A stretch of 25,452 nucleotides of DNA, taken from IMG/VR virus record IMGVR_UViG_3300001589_000033, positions 19,853 through 45,304 of that record, one strand, 5' to 3'. This document shows, in pieces, positions 1 to 7,326 of this stretch; position 1 is the first letter of the stretch, and every line of letters begins with the position of its first letter. A program made the position numbers and the translations under genes. The stretch is from a virus. The notes under the pieces were generated by a model. It searched no databases, had not been told where the DNA came from, and saw nothing but the letters and a program-made list of their open reading frames with translations.

Positions 1-207
1 TGGTATATAGACGCAAGTAAATTAGACGAAAACTTTGCAGACGGTAAGAAAAAAGGCAAAAGCAAACCAGGTAGAGTAAAGAAGTCTGGTGCAAGTTGTA
101 ACGGATCTGTTACTAAATTAAGAAAACAGGCAAAAAATGCAAGTGGAGAAAAAGCTAAGATGTACCACTGGTGTGCCAATATGAAGTCAGGCCGCAAGAA
201 AAAATAG
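1..207 (+). CDS. C-terminal end of a basic phage protein (5' truncated)
   Basis: Frame 1 is open from the window edge to a TAG at 205-207, giving 68 residues of a protein whose start lies upstream. The tail is Lys/Gly/Ser rich and ends in a patch with two Cys (CNGSVTKLR and YHWCANMKSG) and a basic terminus. I recall this closing pattern from hypothetical or virion-associated proteins of marine T4-like phages, but I cannot assign a function. It is followed by a 22-base gap with a good ribosome binding site for the next gene. It could be a nucleic-acid-binding tail; that is inference from charge only. Confidence 0.7.
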   Translation, partial: WYIDASKLDENFADGKKKGKSKPGRVKKSGASCNGSVTKLRKQAKNASGEKAKMYHWCANMKSGRKKK

Positions 208-229
208 TAAATATAGCAAAGGAGCGCCA

Positions 230-796
230 ATGCTAGAACATTTTTTATTGCCCGACCTTAAAATAGACAAAGAATTTTTCACTAAAAAAGTACATGACCA
301 ATGTGAAAGCTGGGGTCATTTCGGAACAGGACGTTTCAAGTTCTTTGTCGGGTTACCCGACGACGATACACTAGACTACTTAGATAATACTTTTCAAAAT
401 GCGGTAGATATTATTGTTCGAGTAAACTATAATAGAGTAAAATCAAATAATATTATAGGTCCGCATACTGATTATGAAAGCGGCTGTACACTTAATATTC
501 CTATTGTTGGAGACTTTGCAAATAGTTCATTAGACCATTACGAATGGACTGAACCAGTTAACGTTATTTCTCCATCACAACAGTTTGATGTAGTACCTGA
601 AAGTAGATTTTATCCACATAGTGAAATAGAGGAACAAATTAGTTATACTGTTCCTATCTGTTTTGATACACGTATACCGCACGGTGTTACTAATCAAACA
701 AAAGAAGATAGGTTTATATTAGGTTGTAGTTTTCGTGTAGACTTAACAAATGCAGATCTAAAGCGAATGTATGACAACGGAGAATTACTTAAATGA
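230..796 (+). CDS. 2OG-Fe(II) oxygenase-like protein
   Basis: A 188-residue protein with the facial-triad pattern of 2-oxoglutarate/Fe(II) oxygenases: H79-x-D81 in GPHTDYESG, a distal H151 in RIPHGVTN, and Arg at 161 or 169 as candidate 2OG-binding residue. Spacing and the double-stranded beta-helix-like strands around the His residues fit the family. Such enzymes hydroxylate proteins, nucleic acids or small molecules; the substrate here is unknown. The start follows AAAGGAG six bases upstream. The stop overlaps the next start (ATGA). A second oxygenase of a different subtype is encoded at 14643, so the phage carries at least two. A cupin-fold protein without this activity is the alternative. 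Confidence 0.65.
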   Translation: MLEHFLLPDLKIDKEFFTKKVHDQCESWGHFGTGRFKFFVGLPDDDTLDYLDNTFQNAVDIIVRVNYNRVKSNNIIGPHTDYESGCTLNIPIVGDFANSSLDHYEWTEPVNVISPSQQFDVVPESRFYPHSEIEEQISYTVPICFDTRIPHGVTNQTKEDRFILGCSFRVDLTNADLKRMYDNGELLK

Positions 797-1038
797 CCGG
801 AGTTATAGGGCATAATAGTAAAAATAAACTTATCATTGATCTTAACGATATATACGATCAACGTGCTAGAAAGAAAAAAGAACTTGATTTTTATACGAAA
901 GAGCTAGACAAATGTATAAAGAAACTTGGTATGATACAACACGAAATCGGAGTAAACGAAGCTATTATTAAGCTAATTGAGAACGAACAGATATTAGACT
1001 TACAAGAAGCTATTAGAGAAAAAAGGAAATCATTATGA
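793..1038 (+). CDS. Small coiled-coil protein, unknown function
   Basis: 81 residues, ATGA-overlapped with both neighbours, so translationally coupled. From residue 20 onward it is heavily charged with heptad-like hydrophobic spacing, predicting one long helix or coiled coil. No Cys cluster, signal peptide or membrane segment is visible. I do not recognise the family. Its place in the overlapping chain after the oxygenase is the main support that it is real. Confidence 0.65.
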   Translation: MTGVIGHNSKNKLIIDLNDIYDQRARKKKELDFYTKELDKCIKKLGMIQHEIGVNEAIIKLIENEQILDLQEAIREKRKSL

Positions 1039-1223
1039 GTATAGTAAACGGAATATATACTCAACCATGTGTGTATGAAAGCGGACTTTGGGTTACATTA
1101 ATGTGTCCTCATCCCTTTACTAATAGTACTGAAATAGTTGTTCAAGATGATAAGTATATAGAGTACGAAGAAAGTAAATTATTTGGTGTAAATGACAACT
1201 ACAAGAGCACAACAGAACGATAA
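1035..1223 (+). CDS. Small hypothetical protein
   Basis: 62 residues, starting in a four-base ATGA overlap and preceded by AAAGGAAA. It contains two Cys (12 and 24) in a short beta-rich stretch with an acidic C-terminal half. No known domain recognised. Its last 32 bases overlap the Cys-rich frame that starts at 1192. Confidence 0.55.
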   Translation: MSIVNGIYTQPCVYESGLWVTLMCPHPFTNSTEIVVQDDKYIEYEESKLFGVNDNYKSTTER

Positions 1224-1320
1224 AAAATGCAAAAGTTGCGGACACCCATGTCACTGTGACGGTGACGGCATATGTAAAAAGTGTGCAAACGATGTATGCG
1301 GATATTGCAAGTGCGAATAG
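1192..1320 (+). CDS. 42-residue Cys-rich putative metal-binding microprotein
   Basis: A short frame from ATG 1192 to TAG 1318-1320. It encodes 42 residues with nine Cys at 13, 16, 20, 22, 28, 31, 36, 39 and 41, arranged as CxxC, CxC, CxxC and CxxCxC, plus two His (18, 21). That density fits a zinc-ribbon or metallothionein-like fold. It overlaps the end of the upstream gene by 32 bases in another frame and fills the space before 1330, where no other + strand gene fits. The ribosome binding site is weak (GGTG), so translation probably depends on coupling. The opposite-strand frame here lacks a ribosome site and is treated as a shadow. Confidence 0.55.
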   Translation: MTTTRAQQNDKKCKSCGHPCHCDGDGICKKCANDVCGYCKCE

Positions 1321-1329
1321 GAGCAAATA

Positions 1330-1554
1330 ATGAGAGCAGATGAATTTATTAACGAAACAGCAACAGAAGGTTCTACTAGTGCCGGAAATGTAGCTAGTAT
1401 TTCAAGTGTAGTTGGTGCTAAACGTAATGTTGCAAAAGCAGGGCGTTATGGTGCACCTAAAGCACCACAAAAACTTAACTCAGATGGTACAGCAAAGAAT
1501 GCATTAGACATGAAGAATAGTAACGTCATGGGCGGTAAGGCTATAAAAAGATAA
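1330..1554 (+). CDS. Small Ala/Lys-rich protein, possibly virion-associated
   Basis: 74 residues, preceded by TAGGAG eight bases upstream. The protein is low-complexity, rich in Ala, Ser, Asn, Lys and Gly, with no Cys, His or membrane segment, and has a basic end. The opening MRADEFI resembles the start of many small proteins of marine T4-like phages, which is recall and not a search result. Its stop codon lies inside the ATAAATA element that precedes the next gene. Confidence 0.6.
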   Translation: MRADEFINETATEGSTSAGNVASISSVVGAKRNVAKAGRYGAPKAPQKLNSDGTAKNALDMKNSNVMGGKAIKR

Positions 1555-1557
1555 ATA
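1550..1557 (+). promoter_or_regulatory. T4-like late promoter candidate
   Basis: GATAAATA followed by C, 20 bases upstream of ATG 1578. It is one base off the T4 late -10 sequence TATAAATA. The same element occurs ahead of genes at 20425 and 25238, and a variant ahead of 23975. It overlaps the stop codon of the upstream gene. Confidence 0.5.
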
Positions 1558-1577
1558 CATTGTAACGGAGTTTTAAG

Positions 1578-2231
1578 ATGAACAAAAAAGAAGTAATGGA
1601 AGGGTTAGGCGAATTAGCAGATATTGCCGAACGTGACCATGAAGTACAAATGGCCCGTGCAGAGCTATACAAACTAGCAAAATATGCAGTAAAATTACAC
1701 GATATGCTAAAACGTGTTAGCGAAGCAGAAGGATTAGAGGGTTGGGTACAATCTAAAATTACTAAGTCAGCAGACATGATTGGTAGTGTGTATCATCACT
1801 TAGATTACGAAGAAAGCCCAATGGCAGAAAATAAAACAATAGCTGAGTCTCAAAAAGACACACATTGTTCAGATAAATGCTGTGGGTCGGACGTTAAAAG
1901 AGAAGATTGTGGATGTTCAGCAGACTGCGAACATTGTAATTGCAACGATGATAGTATTCCTGAAATGTCCTCCGCTTTAAAAGCCCACACTGGTAATGAA
2001 AAATATGGCAAAGAAGGCATGAAAAAGTTACAAAAAGCTGGACGTGAGGGCGGCGGCGAAGAAGCCAAAGGTAAAATTAAAGATAAAATACTAGGTAAGA
2101 AAAAGATAACTTCATCTTATAAAGAGTCTTTAGTAAAAAAACTAACACAAGCCTCTGAAGGTAAAAGTCCCCATAAAAAAGGTACTAAAAAGTACAAAGC
2201 CCATATGGCGGCAAAACACGCAAACCAATAA
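1578..2231 (+). CDS. Lys-rich phage protein with internal Cys cluster
   Basis: 217 residues in three parts. Residues 1-78 are a helical domain ending in SADMIGSVYHHLDYE. Residues 97-122 hold eight Cys (97, 101, 102, 111, 113, 117, 120, 122) in an acidic stretch. Residues 132-217 are basic, Lys/Gly rich, and end in a KKGTKKYKAHMAAKH-type tail. I recall the N-terminal and tail segments from head or scaffold-region hypothetical proteins of marine T4-like phages, but I cannot name the gene. Lys/Ala-rich tails and late expression would fit a virion or assembly role. The Cys segment looks like an insertion between two otherwise simple domains. The GGAG site and upstream ATAAATA element support start and timing. 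Confidence 0.7.
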   Translation: MNKKEVMEGLGELADIAERDHEVQMARAELYKLAKYAVKLHDMLKRVSEAEGLEGWVQSKITKSADMIGSVYHHLDYEESPMAENKTIAESQKDTHCSDKCCGSDVKREDCGCSADCEHCNCNDDSIPEMSSALKAHTGNEKYGKEGMKKLQKAGREGGGEEAKGKIKDKILGKKKITSSYKESLVKKLTQASEGKSPHKKGTKKYKAHMAAKHANQ

Positions 2232-2244
2232 TAAAATAAAACAC

Positions 2245-2273
2245 TTGACAATTACCTAAATACACAGTATAAT
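2245..2273 (+). promoter_or_regulatory. Consensus sigma70-type promoter for dsbA-like gene
   Basis: Perfect TTGACA (2245-2250), 17-base spacer, perfect TATAAT (2268-2273). Predicted start near 2280 gives a leader of about 24 bases before ATG 2304. The spacer holds ACCTAAATA at the same register as in the promoter at 16603. Confidence 0.85.
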
Positions 2274-2303
2274 ATAAACTGTTATACTTTATTGGAGATT
2301 GAA

Positions 2304-2564
2304 ATGAGTGATCGTACCTATGGTGCTGAAGAAAAAGCAAAGCTAGAACGTCTTGTTAACGAAGGCGTGACTGTACTGCAAGAAGTAGAAGATCTACAAG
2401 CTGGACTAAAAGATACTGTAAAAGCAGTAGCAGAAGAACTTGATATTAAGCCAGCAATGATTAATAAAGCAATCAAAATTGCACAAAAAGGTGACTGGGA
2501 AAGAGTTGCTGATGAATTTGATGACTTAGAAACCTTAGTTGTAACGGTAGGTAAAGATAAGTGA
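2304..2564 (+). CDS. dsbA: DsbA-like dsDNA-binding protein
   Basis: 86 residues from ATG 2304. I rejected the TTG at 2292 because it overlaps the GGAG ribosome site (2294-2297), which sits well placed for 2304. The protein is small, acidic and helical: a leading coiled-coil helix, a KAVAEELDIKPAMINKAIKIA segment that reads as a helix-turn-helix, and an acidic tail. Size (T4 DsbA is 89 residues) and topology match the DsbA-like proteins annotated in marine T4-like phages. T4 DsbA binds double-stranded DNA and affects late transcription. Sequence identity to T4 itself looks low, so assignment rests on layout and recall of phage relatives. Confidence 0.6.
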   Translation: MSDRTYGAEEKAKLERLVNEGVTVLQEVEDLQAGLKDTVKAVAEELDIKPAMINKAIKIAQKGDWERVADEFDDLETLVVTVGKDK

Positions 2565-2839
2565 TTAGTAAGGTTACCTCCTTTTTTAAAGAAAGTCATA
2601 GGTTAAGTCCTGTTGCATTTTACTGCGAAATGGTTGAAGCCGTTTTCTTAATATCGGCTAGTGCAATACTTAGTTTTACTATACTTGATCCTGCTACTAA
2701 ACTATTTGTTCCTATGTATCTTATAGGAAGTGTGTTAGGAGTTATAAGTGCAGTTATTAGACAAGCGGCATTTGTAATACTACTTTGTAGCTGGTTTACT
2801 GCTATGAATTTATATGCACTGGTACAATTATTCCTATGA
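2561..2839 (+). CDS. Small membrane protein, three predicted helices
   Basis: 92 residues starting at GTG 2561, overlapped with the dsbA-like stop, and ending in an ATGA overlap with the next gene. Hydrophobic segments at about 25-43, 49-68 and 72-91 predict three inner-membrane helices after a short basic amphipathic N-terminus. No catalytic motif is visible. Size would allow a holin or antiholin, but nothing in the surroundings (no lysis enzyme nearby) supports that. Confidence 0.65.
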   Translation: MISKVTSFFKESHRLSPVAFYCEMVEAVFLISASAILSFTILDPATKLFVPMYLIGSVLGVISAVIRQAAFVILLCSWFTAMNLYALVQLFL

Positions 2840-3405
2840 AAATTTTAGTTGCTGGAGACAGTTTTGCGGCACAATGGTCGGGCAATAATGGCTGGGTTAA
2901 GTTACTTGCAAAAGAATTTAACGTAACTAACGTTGCCCAGGCCGGAGTTAGCGAATACAAAATCTTAAAACAAATTCAAAAACAACAATTAGATAATTAT
3001 GACTGCTTTATTGTAAGTCATACAAGTCCTAGTAGGGTGCATACACCAAACCATCCGTTACATAAAGAAGGACTACATAAAGACTGTGATTTATTATACA
3101 ACGATATTGATAGAACTAGTCTTTTTAATTCGAGCTTATCTTCTGCTAAGAGTTATTTTAAATATCACTATGATGACCAATACCAGTGTGACATATATCA
3201 CTTATTACGTAAAGAAATTAATAATATATTAGCAACAAAAAAGTATATTAGTATGTCTCACATAGAAGTTGCTAAATTGTTTATTGTGGAAGATAACCAT
3301 TTAGACTTTAGCGAGTTTTGGCAGGCACACAAAGGCAATGAAAATCATTATAATAAAGAAGGCAACCAGAAACTGTTAAAAATAATCATTGACGCAGTTA
3401 AATAA
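2836..3405 (+). CDS. SGNH/GDSL-family hydrolase-like protein
   Basis: 189 residues. Block I is GDSF with candidate nucleophile S9. Block II glycine is in NVAQAGVS (G37). SHTSPSR (61-67) occupies the block III position. The C-terminal ENHYNKEGN places catalytic His171 before a Gly, as in block V. The canonical block V Asp is replaced by Glu/Asn, so the catalytic dyad may be altered. Family members are esterases, lipases or carbohydrate deacetylases. In a phage the targets could be a glycan on the virion or host surface; that is inference. It overlaps the membrane gene upstream by four bases. A second SGNH protein lies at 15796. Confidence 0.7.
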   Translation: MKILVAGDSFAAQWSGNNGWVKLLAKEFNVTNVAQAGVSEYKILKQIQKQQLDNYDCFIVSHTSPSRVHTPNHPLHKEGLHKDCDLLYNDIDRTSLFNSSLSSAKSYFKYHYDDQYQCDIYHLLRKEINNILATKKYISMSHIEVAKLFIVEDNHLDFSEFWQAHKGNENHYNKEGNQKLLKIIIDAVK

Positions 3406-3417
3406 ACATGTTATAAT
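3389..3417 (+). promoter_or_regulatory. Sigma70-type promoter for DNA polymerase
   Basis: TTGACG (3389-3394), 17-base spacer, TATAAT (3412-3417) with an extended -10 TG (ATGtTATAAT). It overlaps the end of the SGNH gene. A second TATAAT at 3433-3438 lacks a good -35 and may be a secondary start. Confidence 0.75.
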
Positions 3418-3454
3418 AATAACAAGACGCTGTATAATCGGCATGTAGAAGGCA

Positions 3455-3472
3455 CGTTGGCCACAAGCAACG
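3455..3472 (+). promoter_or_regulatory. Leader hairpin, candidate autogenous operator of gene 43
   Basis: CGTTG (3455-3459) pairs with CAACG (3468-3472) around an 8-base loop, and the stem ends directly against the AAGGAG ribosome site (3473-3478). T4 gp43 represses its own mRNA by binding a 5-bp stem, 8-base loop hairpin at this same place. The architecture matches; the loop sequence differs. Confidence 0.5.
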
Positions 3473-3482
3473 AAGGAGCAAA

Positions 3483-6152
3483 ATGAGTTACGTAGACGCA
3501 CTGTTTGACAGAGATCACGACCAGATCAAGGTAGTTGAACGCAAAGACGGAAAGAAAGTTTTCCGCGAATATCCAGTAAAATATACATTTTATTATAAAG
3601 ATCAAAGAGGCAAGTATAAAAGTGTTTATGGCGATCCTCTAAGTCGTATTGTAAGTAAAAATACAAAAGATTTTAGAAAAGAAGTTGCTATTAATCGTGA
3701 CAAGGAACTTTTTGAAAGCGATATCAATCCTATATTCCAATGCCTAAGTGAAAACTATCTTAACCAAGATGCACCCAAACTAAACATTGCGTTTTTTGAT
3801 ATTGAAACTGACTTTGATCCAGAGCGTGGCTTTGCTGATCCAAGTGATCCTTTTATGCCAATTACAAGTATCAGTGTATACTTGCAATGGCTCGAGACAA
3901 TGATATGTTTAGCTGTTCCTCCCAAGACACTTACTATGGAAGAAGCAAAGAAAACACTTGAAGGCATTGACAATGTAATGCTTTATGAAAAAGAAGGTGA
4001 CATGATTGATACTTTCTTAACACTAATTGAAGATGCTGATATTTTATCAGGATGGAACAGTGAAGGATATGATATTCCTTATACTGTAAATAGAACAAGC
4101 CGTGTATTAAGCAAAGATGATACAAGACGTTTTTGTTTATGGGGACAACTTCCTAAGAAACGTGAGTTTGAGAAGTATGGGAAAACAGCGGAAACCTATG
4201 ACCTAGTAGGCAGAGTGCATTTAGATAGTTTGAATTTATATCGTAAATACACGTATGAAGAAAGACACAGTTACAGACTTGATGCTATTGGCGAAATTGA
4301 AGTTGGCGAGAACAAAGTACCTTATGAAGGAACTTTGGACGCATTGTACAATAATGACTTTAGAAAGTTCATTGAATACAACATACAAGATACCGCACTA
4401 CTGGACAAGTTGGACAAAAAACTAAGATTTATTGATCTTAGTAATGAACTTGCACATGCAAACACTGTTTTGCTACAGACCACTATGGGTGCAGTAGCAG
4501 TTACAGAACAAGCAATCGTTAACGAAGCACATCATAGAGGATTACAAGTACCTAATCGAAAAAAACGTGATGATGAGAATACACAAGCGGCAGGTGCTTA
4601 TGTTGCATTTCCTAAAAAAGGACTACATAAGTGGATTGGATCAATGGATTTGAATTCACTGTATCCTAGTGTTATTCGTGCATTGAATATGGCTCCAGAA
4701 ACTCTTATAGGTCAGATACGTCCGGATACGAGTGATGCTCGTGTACATGAAGATATGGGTCTAAAGAAGAAGAGTTTTGCCGGAAGCTGGGAAGGACGTT
4801 TTGCTACAGAAGAATACGATGTTGTTATGGAGAAGAAACGTGATATTTCACTTAATGTAGACTTTGAAAACGGTGAAACAGTGGTAATGAGCGGTGCTGA
4901 ACTACACAAACTAATATTTGATAGTAATAATCCTTGGATGCTTAGTGCTAATGGTACTATTTTTACTACAGAGTTTGAAGGTGTTATTCCAGGTATCTTA
5001 AAACGTTGGTATAGTGAACGTAAAGAATTGCAGAAGATGCTTAAAAAAGCAAAGGATGCAGGTAATGCGGCAGAGATCGAGTATTGGGATAAGCGCCAGT
5101 TAGTTAAGAAGATTAATTTGAATAGTTTGTATGGTGCTATTCTTAATCCAGGTTGTAGATTCTTTGACAAACGTATTGGGCAGAGTACTACACTAACAGG
5201 CAGAACTATTGTTAAGCATATGAGTGCCGAAGTTAACAAAACTATTACAGGTGATTATGATCATACAGGTGATGCAATGATTTATGGCGATACTGACTCT
5301 TGTTACTTTAGTGCATGGCCTATGATGAAAGCTGAAGTTGAAGCGGGCAAGATTCCTTGGAGTAAAGAGAATGTTATTACACTTTATGATCAAGTATGCG
5401 AAGCGGCAAACGTAACATTTCCAGACATGATGCAAAAGTCATTTCATTGTCCAAAGAGTAGAAGTGATGTTATTGCGGCGGCTAGAGAAATTGTAGCTGA
5501 AAGCGGTTTGTTTATTACTAAGAAACGTTATGCGGCACTAGTTACAGACATCGAAGGTTTTAGAACTGACGTAGACGGCAAGCCCGGTAAAGTAAAAGCT
5601 ATGGGGTTAGACTTACGTAGGTCGGATACACCTGTTTTTATGCAACAGTTTCTAAGCGAACTATTACTTATGGTACTTACTGATGTTCCGCAACAAGAAA
5701 TACTAGATAGAATTACAATGTTTAGACAGGAGTTTAGCGAAAGACCTGGTTATGAAAAAGGATCGCCTAAACGTGCAAATAAAGTAGGACACTATCAAAG
5801 GCTTGAAGAAAAACAAGGTAAAGCAAATATGCCCGGACATGTTAGAGCAAGTATTAACTGGAATACACTTAAACGTATGAACGGCGACAAGTATTCACAG
5901 GAAATTGTTGATGGTATGAAGGTTATTGTTTGTAAACTAAAGCAAAATCCATTAGGATATACTAGTGTAGCGTATCCTACAGATGAATTACATATACCTG
6001 ATTGGTTCAAAGAGTTGCCATTTGATGATGCGGCAATGGCAGAAACTATTATTGATAACAAACTAGATAACTTAATTGGTGTGCTTAACTATCCATTAGA
6101 GGATACAAAAAGACACAATACGTTTACTAGTTTGTTTGATTTTGGAGAGTAA
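3483..6152 (+). CDS. 43: DNA polymerase, family B, T4 gp43-type
   Basis: 889 residues, close to the 898 of T4 gp43. The 3'-5' exonuclease domain shows Exo I FDIETD (D106, E108), Exo II in GWNSEGYDIPY (D197) and Exo III YNIQD (D303). The polymerase domain shows motif A MDLNSLYPS (D389), motif B KKINLNSLYG (about 542-551) and motif C YGDTDS (601-606), all intact. The C-terminus, TSLFDFGE, resembles the T4/RB69 clamp-binding tail, so it should dock on the gp45-like clamp at 9021. It is the replicative polymerase with proofreading. A strong AAGGAG precedes ATG 3483, and promoter and hairpin lie upstream. Unlike T4, the clamp is not close behind: an accessory block of six genes separates them. Confidence 0.98.
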   Translation: MSYVDALFDRDHDQIKVVERKDGKKVFREYPVKYTFYYKDQRGKYKSVYGDPLSRIVSKNTKDFRKEVAINRDKELFESDINPIFQCLSENYLNQDAPKLNIAFFDIETDFDPERGFADPSDPFMPITSISVYLQWLETMICLAVPPKTLTMEEAKKTLEGIDNVMLYEKEGDMIDTFLTLIEDADILSGWNSEGYDIPYTVNRTSRVLSKDDTRRFCLWGQLPKKREFEKYGKTAETYDLVGRVHLDSLNLYRKYTYEERHSYRLDAIGEIEVGENKVPYEGTLDALYNNDFRKFIEYNIQDTALLDKLDKKLRFIDLSNELAHANTVLLQTTMGAVAVTEQAIVNEAHHRGLQVPNRKKRDDENTQAAGAYVAFPKKGLHKWIGSMDLNSLYPSVIRALNMAPETLIGQIRPDTSDARVHEDMGLKKKSFAGSWEGRFATEEYDVVMEKKRDISLNVDFENGETVVMSGAELHKLIFDSNNPWMLSANGTIFTTEFEGVIPGILKRWYSERKELQKMLKKAKDAGNAAEIEYWDKRQLVKKINLNSLYGAILNPGCRFFDKRIGQSTTLTGRTIVKHMSAEVNKTITGDYDHTGDAMIYGDTDSCYFSAWPMMKAEVEAGKIPWSKENVITLYDQVCEAANVTFPDMMQKSFHCPKSRSDVIAAAREIVAESGLFITKKRYAALVTDIEGFRTDVDGKPGKVKAMGLDLRRSDTPVFMQQFLSELLLMVLTDVPQQEILDRITMFRQEFSERPGYEKGSPKRANKVGHYQRLEEKQGKANMPGHVRASINWNTLKRMNGDKYSQEIVDGMKVIVCKLKQNPLGYTSVAYPTDELHIPDWFKELPFDDAAMAETIIDNKLDNLIGVLNYPLEDTKRHNTFTSLFDFGE

Positions 6153-6491
6153 ATGAAACTAGATATTAAAAATATAGGCGGAAAAACTGTTAAAGAAGAT
6201 ACAAGATATGTTGTAAAAGATAATACAACATTAAAAAATCTAGTATTAAGTAGCACTCGACTACAACCAAACAAATCAACAACAGGACATAAACATCCAG
6301 GTCAAGAAGAAGTATATTATTTTATTGAAGGCAAAGGTACAATAGAACTAGCACAAAAAGATAATATTAACACTTTAAGAGTAAAGCCAGGCGATGTTGT
6401 ATTAATTGAAGATGGCGTATTTCATCGTGTACATGCAGGTGCAGACGAAATGTATTTTGTTTGTGTATTTGACGGTAAAAGGAAACACTAA
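6153..6491 (+). CDS. Cupin-domain protein
   Basis: 112 residues, starting at the base after the polymerase stop. Cupin motif 1 is TGHKHPGQEEVYYFIEG (metal ligands H46, H48 and E52 or E53). Motif 2 is PGDVVLIEDGVFHRV (H91). This is a single-domain cupin of usual length with a complete metal site. Family members include sugar isomerases or epimerases, dioxygenases and binding proteins. Its position ahead of sugar-phosphate and nucleotide-sugar genes makes a sugar-related role possible, such as an isomerase supplying the phosphomannomutase. That link is inference. It overlaps the next gene as TAATG. Confidence 0.85.
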   Translation: MKLDIKNIGGKTVKEDTRYVVKDNTTLKNLVLSSTRLQPNKSTTGHKHPGQEEVYYFIEGKGTIELAQKDNINTLRVKPGDVVLIEDGVFHRVHAGADEMYFVCVFDGKRKH

Positions 6492-6925
6492 TGAAAAAGT
6501 TATTAGAAAGATTAGATTTAGAAAAAGTAAACAGTGGGTTACACTGGACAACACTCTATAGTGAAAAGTTATTGTTAGCTATAATTGGTATGCTAACAAT
6601 GTTTGCCGCAGGTATAGACATTTATAATATGGTAATAAACTTAACAGTAAAATTAGGTGACTTGTTCCTACTATTCATTTATGCAGAAATTATTGGAATG
6701 GTTGGAGCATTTTATATTAGTAATAGAATACCGGTTACACTACCAATTATAATTGCAATGACAGCTCTTTGTAGACTTATTGTGTTACATTCAAAAGAAG
6801 CTGACCCGTGGATGCTTATTGCTGAAGCAGGTGCCATTGCAGTACTAGCCGTTGCGGCTTATTTAATGAGTATGAAAGATAAACTTAGTCTTGAGAAAAA
6901 GGAATTACGAAAGGAAAAACTATGA
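6491..6925 (+). CDS. PsiE-like four-helix membrane protein
   Basis: 144 residues. Hydrophobic segments lie at about 27-49, 57-76, 80-98 and 108-126, with charged ends on both sides. The core resembles the phosphate-starvation-inducible PsiE family by eye: an acidic residue in helix 2 (E66, in FIYAEIIG), a TALCRLIVLH segment with R95 as in E. coli PsiE TAIVRLIIVDH, and a final Ala/Leu-rich helix. PsiE is induced by phosphate starvation in E. coli, but its biochemical role is not established. A phage copy would suggest altering the host under phosphate limitation. Family assignment is by recall and should be tested by profile search. Confidence 0.6.
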   Translation: MKKLLERLDLEKVNSGLHWTTLYSEKLLLAIIGMLTMFAAGIDIYNMVINLTVKLGDLFLLFIYAEIIGMVGAFYISNRIPVTLPIIIAMTALCRLIVLHSKEADPWMLIAEAGAIAVLAVAAYLMSMKDKLSLEKKELRKEKL

Positions 6926-7326
6926 GAGTAGGATTTACATGTAGTACATTTGATTTATTACATGCAGGACATATTATAATGTTGCGTGAAGCAAAAGAAC
7001 AATGTGATTATCTTATATGCGGGTTACAAGTTGATCCTAGTCAAGACCGTAAAGATAAGAACGCACCAGTACAATCTATTGTTGAAAGATATACACAACT
7101 TAAAGCAGTTGGGTATGTAGATGAGATTATTCCGTATGGTACTGAAGAAGACTTAGTAGATATTCTAACTATGTATCCACTTGATGTACGTATCCTAGGA
7201 GAAGAATATCGTGAGAAAGACTTTACAGGTAAAAATCATTGCCAAGGAAGAAATATAGAACTATACTTTAATAAAAGAGATCACCGTTTTAGTACAAGTG
7301 ACTTAAGAAAAAGGGTGTGCGAATGA
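6922..7326 (+). CDS. Glycerol-3-phosphate cytidylyltransferase-like nucleotidyltransferase
   Basis: 134 residues, about the length of TagD (129). It has the nucleotidyltransferase signature HAGH (H14, H17), ERY at 55-57, and the C-terminal HRFSTSDLRK (121-130) matching the RTxGISTS-type substrate loop. These enzymes join CTP or ATP to a phosphorylated small molecule, giving for example CDP-glycerol or an activated heptose. Substrate cannot be set from sequence alone; TagD-like is the best fit. It overlaps both neighbours by four bases, placing it in one operon with the phosphomannomutase and nucleotide-sugar dehydrogenase. Confidence 0.8.
   Translation: MRVGFTCSTFDLLHAGHIIMLREAKEQCDYLICGLQVDPSQDRKDKNAPVQSIVERYTQLKAVGYVDEIIPYGTEEDLVDILTMYPLDVRILGEEYREKDFTGKNHCQGRNIELYFNKRDHRFSTSDLRKRVCE

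Noticed and set aside
1120-1326. 68-residue minus-strand frame with hydrophobic content
   Set aside because: Hydrophobicity is the complement of the Cys-codon-rich + strand frame; no promoter or ribosome site.
4712-5239. 175-residue open frame on the minus strand
   Set aside because: Lies wholly inside the polymerase gene, opposite intact polymerase motifs; composition and Ser/Leu-rich sequence are those of a shadow frame.
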